A stretch of 64,000 nucleotides of DNA. Origin: Nitrospira sp. Lineage in GTDB: Bacteria; Nitrospirota; Nitrospiria; Nitrospirales; Nitrospiraceae. The stretch's first letter is position 1; each line of letters opens with the position of its first letter. The translations under genes and the position numbers were made by a program. Below the pieces are notes generated by a model. That model saw nothing but the letters and a program-made list of their open reading frames with translations. It was not told where the DNA came from and made no database searches. Location of the stretch: assembly GCA_016715825.1 (NCBI GenBank), contig JADJXO010000013.1:124001-188000 (forward strand). Reading direction: 5' to 3'. Shown in pieces: positions 45,633 through 53,572 of the stretch.

Positions 45633-46454
45633 CTATATCACGTCGGCGAATTCAGGTTTCAATCGGACAAAGACATAGGCGCCGGCCAGAAACGTGGCCA
45701 TCACGACACACCAAAAATAGGCGGTATGCGCCGCGCTCGGCCACACGATTTCACTGAAGACCAAAAGGCCTCGATACCCTTCGATTATGTAATACATCGG
45801 ATTGAAGAACAACAGCCCACGATACCCTTCAGGCATCATGTCGGGCGCCCATACAATCGGCGTGGACCAGAACAACAAATTGAGCACGATGGATAACGCA
45901 TGCGAGACATCGCGATAGAACACCTGTATCGCAGACAGTAACCAACCGAGTCCGACGAGTAAGACACAGGTGCAGAGAAGAAAATAGACGACCAGCAATC
46001 GGTCGGCCGAGAACGGCACTTGGTACCAGGTCAACAAGCCCGCCACAATGAGCAGAAAGATCGAATGAGGAACCAGTCCGGCCGTGATATTGACGATCGG
46101 AAGTATCTCCGATGGGAAGACCGTCTTCTTTATTAGATGAGCATGACGGGTGATCGAGTCGGTCGCAGCCAACAGCGTTTCGTTGAAAAAGAGCCACGGC
46201 ACCAATCCACACACAAACCAGAGCAAGAAGGGAGTGCCATCTGGCCCCTGCGATCTGAACCCGACCGCAAATACAAAATAGAAGACAGTGATCACTGCTA
46301 GCGGATGCGCAAACGTCCAGAGAATCCCGCCCAATGTTCCGACGTATCGACTCTGTAATTCTCGAACCGCAAGGGCAAAGATCATGGTCTGATGACGATG
46401 GAGATTGCGCAACAGTTGGGCGATTGGCGTCATCGTGGTTCCTACTGCAGACAT
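45633..46454 (-). CDS. wzm: ABC polysaccharide exporter permease
   Basis: The 273-residue ABC-2-type permease has LAVRELQSRYVGTLGGILWTFAHPLAV at the N-terminus (the charged amphipathic segment and first membrane helix), about six membrane helices, FWSTPIVWAPDMMPEGYRGLLFFNPMYYIIEGYRGLLVFSE, and the LKPEFADVI end typical of Wzm/KpsM. With Wzt it exports undecaprenyl-linked glycan across the inner membrane. Start may be the first methionine or residue 8. Confidence 0.93.
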   Translation of the reverse strand: MSAVGTTMTPIAQLLRNLHRHQTMIFALAVRELQSRYVGTLGGILWTFAHPLAVITVFYFVFAVGFRSQGPDGTPFLLWFVCGLVPWLFFNETLLAATDSITRHAHLIKKTVFPSEILPIVNITAGLVPHSIFLLIVAGLLTWYQVPFSADRLLVVYFLLCTCVLLVGLGWLLSAIQVFYRDVSHALSIVLNLLFWSTPIVWAPDMMPEGYRGLLFFNPMYYIIEGYRGLLVFSEIVWPSAAHTAYFWCVVMATFLAGAYVFVRLKPEFADVI

Positions 46455-46583
46455 GACCCTTATCTTATCGCGAAGGCCTGGCCACCATAAGTTGGGCTTT
46501 TGTTGTCACCGGGATCCATATGGCGACCGATGTCATGCGGAGACCTAATCTGCCTTTTCGAAACGTGCGGCAGCCTCTCTTGC

Positions 46584-47216
46584 TCATCTTGAAGCCAGTG
46601 GCAATTGACAGATACCGCGCTTCGTTATTCCTACAATAATTTGCTGTACGCAGACACCTACCTCCGCAACTCCGCTGTCAACGGTGATCTCGGGATCGTA
46701 CGGAACTTCATACGGAGATGAGATCCCCGTAAATTCAGCAATTTGACCTAGACGAGCCTTTCGATAAAGCCCCTTCGGATCACGCCCTTCGCAGACTTCG
46801 ATCGATGCATTGCAATACACCTCAATGAAGTCTCCAAATCCTACTAATCCGCGAACCTTTTCACGATCTGCACGATAGGGGGAAATAAAGGCCGTGAGCA
46901 CAATAGTACCGGTTTCCATAAATAATTTTGCTACTTCGCCAACCCGACGAATATTTTCCCGGCGATCTTGCGGGGAAAAGCCAAGATCGCGACATAAACC
47001 GTGGCGGAAATGGTCTCCATCCAGCACGACAGTCTGGAAGCCGCACCCGTGAAGTACTTCCTCGACCGAATAGGCCAGTGTTGATTTGCCGGATCCGGAC
47101 AATCCGGTCAACCATACGATTACTCCTCGATGCCCGTTTCTGGATTCCCGATGAGCCCTCATGAGGGACACAGGATGCCGAACAACATTGGGCACATCCT
47201 TAGATTGCATGCTCAT
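46584..47216 (-). CDS. cysC: adenylylsulfate kinase
   Basis: The protein of about 210 residues phosphorylates APS to PAPS, the sulfate donor for sulfotransferases. It has the P-loop WLTGLSGSGKSTLAYSVEE, then VVLDGDHFRHGLCRDLGFSPQDRRENIRRVGEVAKLF, FISPYRADREKVR and EGRDPKGLYRKARLGQIAEFTGISSPYE, all diagnostic for CysC. I chose ATG 47216 (MSMQSKDVPNVVRHP, followed by HRGVIVW); the frame to 47312 begins at a TTG without support. No ATP sulfurylase is beside it. Its position near two sulfotransferases suggests PAPS for glycan sulfation rather than, or as well as, assimilation. Confidence 0.92.
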   Translation of the reverse strand: MSMQSKDVPNVVRHPVSLMRAHRESRNGHRGVIVWLTGLSGSGKSTLAYSVEEVLHGCGFQTVVLDGDHFRHGLCRDLGFSPQDRRENIRRVGEVAKLFMETGTIVLTAFISPYRADREKVRGLVGFGDFIEVYCNASIEVCEGRDPKGLYRKARLGQIAEFTGISSPYEVPYDPEITVDSGVAEVGVCVQQIIVGITKRGICQLPLASR

Positions 47217-47320
47217 GGCTGAGACTATCGCCCACCACTCCTCCTGTGGTCGAACCCGAGATACCATAACGCCGGTGGCCGTTGAGAGCTTCGACCTCCA
47301 TGAAAATACCAACCTTCAAT

Positions 47321-47372
47321 CATGCTAGTGCATGCTTAGTCATTACTACTTATAAATAATGCTCTTAAGAGC
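47321..47372 (-). promoter_or_regulatory. two short inverted repeats in the 163-bp gap before cysC
   Basis: On the minus strand downstream of the epimerase stop lie GCTCTTAAGAGC (47361-47372, a 12-bp palindrome), an A/T-rich stretch with TATAAG, and CATGCACTAGCATG (47321-47334, stem of 5, loop ACTA). They could end the epimerase transcript or mark the cysC promoter; neither role is established by the sequence. Confidence 0.3.
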
Positions 47373-47379
47373 TGCTCGA

Positions 47380-48318
47380 TCACACATTCCCATAGCGCGT
47401 GTTCTTGAGCATCGTATATCCCTTGATCAAGTCGCTGATTCCCGCGTCAAGCGAGTACATCGGCTTGAACCCAGTGGCTTCGATTTTGGCGTTGGACACG
47501 ATATAGTTACGCTGATCCGGATCTTTACCGACCGGGGCATCAAGGAACACGAAGTCAGGCACCTGCTTCTGGATGTGTTCGCACAACTCTCGCTTCGACA
47601 CATTGGCATCAGACAGTCCGACGTTGTAGATCTGGCCTTTCATCTTGTCGAAGTTTGAAATGGCATGTTGGAACACACGCGAGACGTCTCGCACATGGAC
47701 GTAATTGCGTTTGAAGGAACTTTCAAACAACACCACAAAGCGATCATAGACAGCCCGGTACGTAAAATCGTTCACCAGCAAATCGATCCGCATGCGTGGC
47801 GACATCCCGAACACCGTGGCCAGACGAAAACTGATCGCGTTCTCCCGCTTCATCAGTTCTTTCTCGATTCCGACTTTTTCCTTCGCATAGATTGAAATTG
47901 GATTGAGCGGCGACTCCTCGGTACAGAAGTTATTTTCATCGCCGGTGCCGTAGGCGCTGTTGGTGGTGGGCATCAGGACCATCTGCTGCTTGGACAGCAG
48001 CTTCAGCATCAGAATGATGGCGTCATGGTTGACGGTGGTCGCGCCCACCGGGTCCTGGCTGCACATCGGCGCCCCCACCAGCGCGGCCAACGGAATCACG
48101 ATATCGGCCTTTTTGATCAACGGAGCCATGACACTTTCGATGCGGATATCCCCTCGCACAACAGAAAAGTTGGAATGGTGGCACAGATGGTTGAGGCTGG
48201 ACTGCTTGTACATGAAGCTGTCCAACACCGTCACCTTGTGGCCGAGCTGAAGAAGATCTGGGACCATGGTAGAGCCAAGATAACCCGCACCGCCCGTGAC
48301 AAGGATGTTGAAATTCAT
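47380..48318 (-). CDS. NAD-dependent epimerase/dehydratase (extended SDR)
   Basis: The 312-residue protein has the NAD motif FNILVTGGAGYLGSTMVPDLL, DIVIPLAALVGAPMCSQDP, TNSAYGTG and the catalytic YAKEKVGIEKELM (YxxxK), plus RNYVHVRDVSRVFQHAI. It is a standard extended SDR, perhaps a sugar-nucleotide 4-epimerase, 4,6-dehydratase or reductase in the pathway with the guanylyltransferase gene 42 bp upstream. It is shorter than RmlB and lacks the DE dyad of 4,6-dehydratases, so dehydratase activity is uncertain. Confidence 0.8.
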   Translation of the reverse strand: MNFNILVTGGAGYLGSTMVPDLLQLGHKVTVLDSFMYKQSSLNHLCHHSNFSVVRGDIRIESVMAPLIKKADIVIPLAALVGAPMCSQDPVGATTVNHDAIILMLKLLSKQQMVLMPTTNSAYGTGDENNFCTEESPLNPISIYAKEKVGIEKELMKRENAISFRLATVFGMSPRMRIDLLVNDFTYRAVYDRFVVLFESSFKRNYVHVRDVSRVFQHAISNFDKMKGQIYNVGLSDANVSKRELCEHIQKQVPDFVFLDAPVGKDPDQRNYIVSNAKIEATGFKPMYSLDAGISDLIKGYTMLKNTRYGNV

Positions 48319-48360
48319 GAATGTGTCCTTTTCTGCTGATTGAACCGTGATCGTACAAGC

Positions 48361-49062
48361 CTAGCCAGCTAGCAGGGTGGCGGCTCGATGATAGTCGTCA
48401 GGCACTCCGATGTCGATAAACGTCTCCGTGAATTCGAGCCCAAATAACCGCTGGCCGGCGGCAAAACCGGCAGGGAATACGTCGTCTTCCAACGACAGCT
48501 TGACACCCACGCGCCAAACCCCTGACAGGACGCGTGGATGTACCCAATAGACTCCCCCGTTGGCAAGGCGAGGCCCTTGCTCTACGCCAGACTTCAACGA
48601 CGTGATCCGTCCCTCAGACGACAGCTCGATGCCCATGTACCGCCCCTGCTCACTCGTTCTGAACAACGATAAGCACCAGTCTGCGTCATGTTCCATGGCA
48701 TAGGCATTCAACACACTCCAGTCCACCCCGAAGTAGGTGTCTCCATTCAGAAGCAAAAACGGTTCGCGAAGGCCGGTTTTCTCTGCGGCAAGCAGAAACG
48801 CACCGCCAGTCCCTAATGGTTGTTCCTCAATAGCGTACTCTAGGTCCACACCGTTGTATCGAGGCCCGAAATGCTCCGTGATAGCTTTATGTCGGTACCC
48901 AACAGACAACACGAATCGGCTCACGCCCTGGCTGATCCAATAATCGAGTTGATATTCAAGAAATGGGCGTCCGCTGATCGGAGCCATGGGCTTCGGAAGG
49001 TCGGGCACAGCACTGCGCAACCTGGTCCCGAGCCCGCCGGCAAGAATCACGGCCGAGGGCAT
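48361..49062 (-). CDS. hddC: HddC-like nucleotidyltransferase
   Basis: The 233-residue NTP transferase starts AVILAGGLGTRLRSAVPDLPKPMAPISGRPFLEYQLDYW, has LNGDTYFGVDW and ends with GFTETFIDIG-like LEFTETFIDIGVPDDYHRAA. This is the size and layout of D-glycero-alpha-D-manno-heptose 1-phosphate guanylyltransferase (HddC) and related HAD-free sugar guanylyltransferases. The HddA-like kinase gene in the same cluster supports a GDP-heptose product, though the sugar is inferred. Confidence 0.8.
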   Translation of the reverse strand: MPSAVILAGGLGTRLRSAVPDLPKPMAPISGRPFLEYQLDYWISQGVSRFVLSVGYRHKAITEHFGPRYNGVDLEYAIEEQPLGTGGAFLLAAEKTGLREPFLLLNGDTYFGVDWSVLNAYAMEHDADWCLSLFRTSEQGRYMGIELSSEGRITSLKSGVEQGPRLANGGVYWVHPRVLSGVWRVGVKLSLEDDVFPAGFAAGQRLFGLEFTETFIDIGVPDDYHRAATLLAG

Positions 49063-49069
49063 GACAGTC

Positions 49070-50245
49070 TCACGCGGAGTTTAGTACCTTGCACAACTCA
49101 TCGATCTCCTCATCATGCAGATCCGGATAGTTTCCGATGTAGAAACCATAAAAGTGCACGCGCTCGGTTTCCGGAAACTGCAGATGGTGATCATTCGGCA
49201 CAACGCCTTTTAGATACGGCTGGCGAATTTGATTACCACCACCCGCACTCCCACGTCGAAACTCGATGCCCGCCTCGCGCATTACTCTCATGAGGCGCTC
49301 AACCAATGCGTTGTCCGGACGTGTCAGGATGAGATTGAAGGCGTAATTACTTGACCCTTCAACCTTGAAATCGGTGCGGTATCGATCGGCATCAAGCTGC
49401 CGCAGAAATCGCAAGAGGTTTTCCGTCCGACGCTTTACGTTACGATCCAGACGCTTCAGTTGGCTTCGACCCAGGATGCCGCCGATCTCTGTATTCCTAG
49501 TGTTATAGGCTGGAAATGCAAAAATGAAATCAGGATTCAATTCTGGATTAGCAGATCGGTAGGCCGCTTGGACCGCCGGATCGTTGGCCTCCCGAACCAT
49601 GCCATGAGACCGCAGCATACGGACCTGCTGATACACCTCCTGATCATTCGTGCAGATCATACCCCCCTCAATTGTGCTCATATGGTGCGCGTAGTAAAAG
49701 GAAAAATTCGAGATCCATCCAAAACTTCCCAGCTTCCGGCCATGGTGCGTGGCCCCATGGGACTCGCACACGTCCTCGATCAGTGGAACACGCCGCTGCT
49801 GCAACTCGTTCAATAGCCGGTCCTCCAGCCCATTAAAGCCTTGCACATGGGTCAAGAAGACTGCGCGGGTCCGTTCCGTGATCGCGGCGCAAATCTTGTC
49901 CGGATCCATCCCCAGAGTTCGAGGATCGATATCAACAAAGACCGGCGTGAACCCATTCTGCAAGACCGATGCGATATCGGAGACCCATGCTAACGGCGGC
50001 ACGATCACCTCCCCACCCTCGGGGTAACGGATTTTTAGGACGGCCATCGTCAAGAGATTCGCCGAGGCTCCGGAATTGACGAAGACACTGTGCGTCACTC
50101 CCAGCCACGCCGACCATTCAGCCTCAAACGCCCGCACATTCGAGCCGTGCGTCAGGATCGGATCTTCCTGTTTGAGATGCTCGATCACCGCATCCAGATC
50201 TTCACGAAGGATATTGTTGCGCATCAGTGGATATTTCATAGACAC
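49070..50245 (-). CDS. DegT/ColD-like PLP enzyme with His in place of the PLP lysine
   Basis: The 391-residue protein is of the DegT/DnrJ/EryC1/StrS fold: VFVNSGASANLL, VIVPPLAWVSDIASVLQNGFTPVFVDID, LIEDVCESHGATHHGRKLGSFGW. Where aminotransferases have SFxxxK, this one has SFYYAHHMSTIEGGM, with His187-His188. The PMP-dependent 3-dehydratases ColD and RfbH (E1) share that AHH...EGG pattern and use a histidine base, so this enzyme is predicted to remove the 3-hydroxyl of a 4-keto sugar nucleotide rather than transaminate. Starts at 50245 and 50239 are both possible. It is 60 bp after the TPP-enzyme beta-like gene. Confidence 0.82.
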   Translation of the reverse strand: MSMKYPLMRNNILREDLDAVIEHLKQEDPILTHGSNVRAFEAEWSAWLGVTHSVFVNSGASANLLTMAVLKIRYPEGGEVIVPPLAWVSDIASVLQNGFTPVFVDIDPRTLGMDPDKICAAITERTRAVFLTHVQGFNGLEDRLLNELQQRRVPLIEDVCESHGATHHGRKLGSFGWISNFSFYYAHHMSTIEGGMICTNDQEVYQQVRMLRSHGMVREANDPAVQAAYRSANPELNPDFIFAFPAYNTRNTEIGGILGRSQLKRLDRNVKRRTENLLRFLRQLDADRYRTDFKVEGSSNYAFNLILTRPDNALVERLMRVMREAGIEFRRGSAGGGNQIRQPYLKGVVPNDHHLQFPETERVHFYGFYIGNYPDLHDEEIDELCKVLNSA

Positions 50246-50305
50246 CTAATCACACCCCTCAAGGGCATTCCGATACAGATTGCACCGCTCCGCAACTGGA
50301 CGTCG

Positions 50306-50842
50306 CTACTTCTCGCTGTAATAGTCACCATACTCGACGATGATGGTACTGTGCCCATCATCGCGCGACAGCGCCCACTCATAGGCTGGGAAGATATCTT
50401 TTGGTTCTTCCAGCTTGATGATTTCTATCGTGCTACACATCATACGAAGCGCTTCTGTAAAGTCTCCCACATGCTGATGCTGTGGATGGAGCGGACGCTG
50501 AGATCCGATTCCTGTCCGGATAATGGTCTTGGTCTTGTACCCCCCGTTGGACATCACCTGAATTTTATCCAGGTGATTGACCAACTGATTGATCGCCAAG
50601 AGCAAGAAATTCCAGCGCGGGAAAATACTCACAGGAACGCGTCCGGTGAGCGCGAGGCCGATCGTCATTCCCATCTGCATTTCCTCGGCAACCGGAAGCT
50701 CGATTAAACGATCAGCCGGCACCTCTTTAAGCGTGTTGCTCATGGCGGTACCCGCAACGGAGACCGCTTGCCCGAGAAAGAGTGTTCGTGGGTCCTGCGC
50801 CAGGAAATTCATCGACCGTTTCAGCTCGTCAAAATATTTCAT
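50306..50842 (-). CDS. TPP-dependent dehydrogenase E1 beta-like (pyrimidine domain) protein
   Basis: The 178-residue protein matches only the pyrimidine-binding domain of E1 beta/transketolase-type enzymes: LFLGQAVSVAG, then ELPVAEEMQMGMTIGLALTGRVPVSIFPRWNFLLLAINQLVNH with the catalytic glutamate, IIRTGIGSQRPLHPQHQHVGDFTEALRMM, and a short end. The usual C-terminal domain of E1 beta is missing, as in some stand-alone two-gene TPP enzymes. It pairs with the alpha-like protein 8 bp upstream. It may transfer a ketol or acyl unit; the substrate is unknown. Confidence 0.75.
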   Translation of the reverse strand: MKYFDELKRSMNFLAQDPRTLFLGQAVSVAGTAMSNTLKEVPADRLIELPVAEEMQMGMTIGLALTGRVPVSIFPRWNFLLLAINQLVNHLDKIQVMSNGGYKTKTIIRTGIGSQRPLHPQHQHVGDFTEALRMMCSTIEIIKLEEPKDIFPAYEWALSRDDGHSTIIVEYGDYYSEK

Positions 50843-50850
50843 GGCTCACC

Positions 50851-51450
50851 TTAGAACTGAACCCGTACGCCGGCACCGGCATGCGGATACTTGGTTTCGT
50901 AGCGATAGTAGCTGATGTACTCATCGGCCGCGCCCTCGAAGCTCAACCGGGGCTGATTCCAGACCTCTCTGGTATCGGTGCAGACGGACTTCGCGTTATC
51001 CTCAATGACAAAGTGGATCGGCAAACGGTGGTTTCGACTATACTTGATCGATTCGTGAGCGATGCCCGTCTCAGCCGTCATATCGCCCATGAAACAGTAA
51101 ACTTTGGCATCCTCACCCCGCCGTTGGATGGACAGCGCTGCTCCGACAGCGATCGGCAGCACACCACCGACAATGGCAGAAGAAAAAACACGCTGCTCCG
51201 GAAAGCATAGTGAGATGGAGCGTCCAGCCAAAATTTCACCTCGCACACGATCTTTCGGTACTCCCTTTAACAAGCATTGATAATGAGAGCGCCATGAGCA
51301 GAATACCCAGTCCTGCGTTCGGACCTTGTGGAACACTTGAATGATTGCCTCTTCATTCCCATAATACAAATGAATAGGCGCACGAATTTTCCCCGCATTG
51401 AACAACACGGCAATTTCTTCTTCAAATGCGATCAATTCATCTTTGGTCAT
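50851..51450 (-). CDS. TPP-dependent dehydrogenase E1 alpha-like (diphosphate domain) protein
   Basis: From ATG 51450 (MTKDELIAFEEEIAVLF) the protein has 199 residues, short of a full E1 alpha (about 320). It has HLYYGNEEAIIQVFHKV, then WRSHYQCLLKGVP, FSSAIVGGVLPIAVGAALSIQRRGEDAKVYCFMGDMTAETGIAHESIKYSRNHRLPIHFVIEDNAKSV; the GDM...EDN spacing is the TPP-diphosphate/Mg motif (GDG...NN in the family) with substitutions. It forms a split TPP enzyme with the next gene. In antibiotic and O-antigen loci such pairs add two-carbon branches to keto sugars (for example AviB1/AviB2 and the one-gene YerE); that role here is inference. Confidence 0.75.
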   Translation of the reverse strand: MTKDELIAFEEEIAVLFNAGKIRAPIHLYYGNEEAIIQVFHKVRTQDWVFCSWRSHYQCLLKGVPKDRVRGEILAGRSISLCFPEQRVFSSAIVGGVLPIAVGAALSIQRRGEDAKVYCFMGDMTAETGIAHESIKYSRNHRLPIHFVIEDNAKSVCTDTREVWNQPRLSFEGAADEYISYYRYETKYPHAGAGVRVQF

Positions 51451-51549
51451 TTCCCCATCCTTTTCGTACTGCACACGTGTGCGCAACTCGTCCCACCGTG
51501 GACTATCTCGCTGTGCAACACAGACGGCACCCTACCCATTCGACTACCT

Positions 51550-52518
51550 TCAAGCCTCGTGTACGGATGCAGTCGCCGTGTCGACATGATCCACATACCA
51601 CTGATAGGTCTCCGCCAGACCCTGACCAAGCTCGACTTGAGGCTTCCATCCAATCGACTGAATTCGTGCACTATCCAGCAGTTTCCTAGGCGCACCGTCC
51701 GGCTTGGTCAGGTCCCATCTTAGTTCTCCTCGATACCCGACGACATCAGCTATTAACTCTGCCAGCTCTTTAATGGATATATCATTCCCAACCCCAAGAT
51801 TGAGAGGAAGCTCGAGGGCAAGATTATCCTCTTTCAACAGAAGCACACATGCCGTCGCAATATCGTCTGCATGGATGAACTCCCGTCTCGGCATACCGCT
51901 TCCCCATAGCGTGACTGATTCAGCACCGGTCACCTTGGCCTGATGAAAACGCGCCAGAAGTGCCGACAGCACATGAGCTGAGCTTGGGTCAAAATTGTCG
52001 TACGGCCCATAGGCACTATTCGGGATCACCGGAATGAAACGGGTTGCATGGTCCTGCTTGTTATACGCCAGACACAGATACGTCCCTGCGAGCTTCGAAA
52101 TCGCGTACGGCAAGCTCGTCGGTTCAGGCTTGCCCGACAAGAGCGCATGTTCAGCCATCGGCTGAGGGCATTCTCTAGGATACATGCAGGAAGAGCCGAA
52201 AAGAATCAGCCGCTGCACCCCGACCCGACGCGCAGCCATCAGCACATTGAGCTGTATGGCCATATTCTCATCCATGAAATCGGCGGGACATGTCTGATTT
52301 TCCATTATTCCACCGACTCGTCCAGCAGCGAGAATCACGTACGCCGGATTAATCTTTTTGAAGAACGCTGAGACCTGTTTGCCGTCCTGCAGATCTAATT
52401 CACTTCGCTGTCTGGTGATCGGAGTGCGGTACCCATCCCGCTCCAACCGCCGAACGACCGCCGAGCCGATAAGCCCGGCATGGCCTGCAACATAGATGGT
52501 GGCATCCCGCTGCATCAT
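51550..52518 (-). CDS. GDP-L-fucose synthase-like reductase/epimerase (extended SDR)
   Basis: The product has the GDP-fucose synthase/ColC pattern: IYVAGHAGLIGSAVVRRLERDGY, ILAAGRVGGIMENQTCPADFMDENMAIQLNVLMAARRVGVQRLILFGSSCMYP, SLPYAISKLAGTYLCLAYNKQ (YxxxK region), ANSAYGPYDNFDP-like PNSAYGPYDNFDPSSAHV and a C-terminal WDLTKPDGAPRKLLDSARI. The GSSCMYP Ser-Cys and a Lys in the YxxxK site are the expected catalytic set. ATG 52518 or 52515 after GAAGGA fits best; the frame to 52590 overlaps the kinase gene. ColC-like enzymes reduce 4-keto deoxysugars after a ColD step, which is encoded three genes downstream. Confidence 0.83.
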   Translation of the reverse strand: MMQRDATIYVAGHAGLIGSAVVRRLERDGYRTPITRQRSELDLQDGKQVSAFFKKINPAYVILAAGRVGGIMENQTCPADFMDENMAIQLNVLMAARRVGVQRLILFGSSCMYPRECPQPMAEHALLSGKPEPTSLPYAISKLAGTYLCLAYNKQDHATRFIPVIPNSAYGPYDNFDPSSAHVLSALLARFHQAKVTGAESVTLWGSGMPRREFIHADDIATACVLLLKEDNLALELPLNLGVGNDISIKELAELIADVVGYRGELRWDLTKPDGAPRKLLDSARIQSIGWKPQVELGQGLAETYQWYVDHVDTATASVHEA

Positions 52519-52522
52519 TCCT

Positions 52523-53524
52523 TCAGGAAAGACCATTGGGTTGGTATAACACGACGCGACTGCCTGAGTTTTCAAATCGGAATGGCACATGTACCAGATG
52601 CTTCAAACGTTCCTGAACTTTTGCTTGTAGCTCAGGCCTCACAAACAGGAGGAGAAAGCCGCCGCCACCTGCTCCGAGAATCTTCCCACCCAAGGCTCCC
52701 ACTCTCATCGCTTCTTCATAGAGCGCGTCGATTGCCGGTGTCGATACTCTGTCAGAGAGACTGCGTTTACAGAGCCAGCTCTGATGCAGCAACCTGCCGA
52801 CTTCCTCGATCGGTATCTTGGGGTTCTGAAGGATCATGATGGCTTCGTCAACCATCTCTTTCATGCGATGAAGCTCTGCCTCCCGACTCTTGAAGTTATC
52901 GATCTTTGATTTGGCAACCTCCGATGCGATTCGTGAGAATCCGGTAAAACACAGCATGAGATGTGATTGAAAATCATGCAACCGGTCTTTCGCTAAGACG
53001 ATAGGCGAGACCTGGAAGGTATCGTTCCGCTTGAAGTCGATTCGATTGAATCCTCCGAATGCAGCTGAGATCTGATCCTGCGACCCGACATTCTCCTTGA
53101 TGATGTGCTGCTCCATATTGATCGCTTGGTTAGCAAGCTCGTCTTTCGGAATGTATCTGCCCCGCAACGCGGCTAACGCATGAATCAACCCAACCGTAAA
53201 CGACGAACTTGATCCGAGGCCCGATCGTGCAGGCAAATCGCCGTCGTGATGAATCTCAAGCCCCTGATCATCGCACCCTGCCCACGCAAGAATGGCGCGG
53301 ACGGCCGGGTGCTTGATCTCCTCGACACGACGCACATTCTCGATAATCGAATAGACGATGCGGTGCTTGTGTTCAAAAAAAGGTGGGAGGTACCGGCAGC
53401 TGATATGGCAATATTTATCGATCGAGGTCGCCAACACAACTCCGCCATGCTCCTGATACCAAGCCGGATAGTCGGTACCGCCGCCGAAAAATGAAATACG
53501 GAATGGTGTTCGCGTGATGATCAT
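52523..53524 (-). CDS. hddA: HddA-like GHMP kinase
   Basis: From ATG 53524 (MIITRTPFRISFFGGGTDYPAWYQE) the protein has 333 residues and matches the GHMP kinase family, in particular D-glycero-alpha-D-manno-heptose 7-phosphate kinase (HddA): GLEIHHDGDLPARSGLGSSSSFTVGLIHALAAL with the ATP loop, ISAAFGGFNRIDF, and GALGGKILGAGGGGFLLLF. The longer frame to 53554 would overlap the radical-SAM gap and is less likely. With the HddC-like gene and GmhB at the window edge it would give GDP-heptose. Confidence 0.83.
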   Translation of the reverse strand: MIITRTPFRISFFGGGTDYPAWYQEHGGVVLATSIDKYCHISCRYLPPFFEHKHRIVYSIIENVRRVEEIKHPAVRAILAWAGCDDQGLEIHHDGDLPARSGLGSSSSFTVGLIHALAALRGRYIPKDELANQAINMEQHIIKENVGSQDQISAAFGGFNRIDFKRNDTFQVSPIVLAKDRLHDFQSHLMLCFTGFSRIASEVAKSKIDNFKSREAELHRMKEMVDEAIMILQNPKIPIEEVGRLLHQSWLCKRSLSDRVSTPAIDALYEEAMRVGALGGKILGAGGGGFLLLFVRPELQAKVQERLKHLVHVPFRFENSGSRVVLYQPNGLS

Positions 53525-53572
53525 GCTGGAAGATCCTGCGTTTTCTTCATACACATGGGCATGGCATATGAA

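Noticed and set aside
50090..50707. 205-codon plus-strand frame across the PLP and TPP genes
   Set aside because: It crosses two clear minus-strand genes and has no recognisable protein features.
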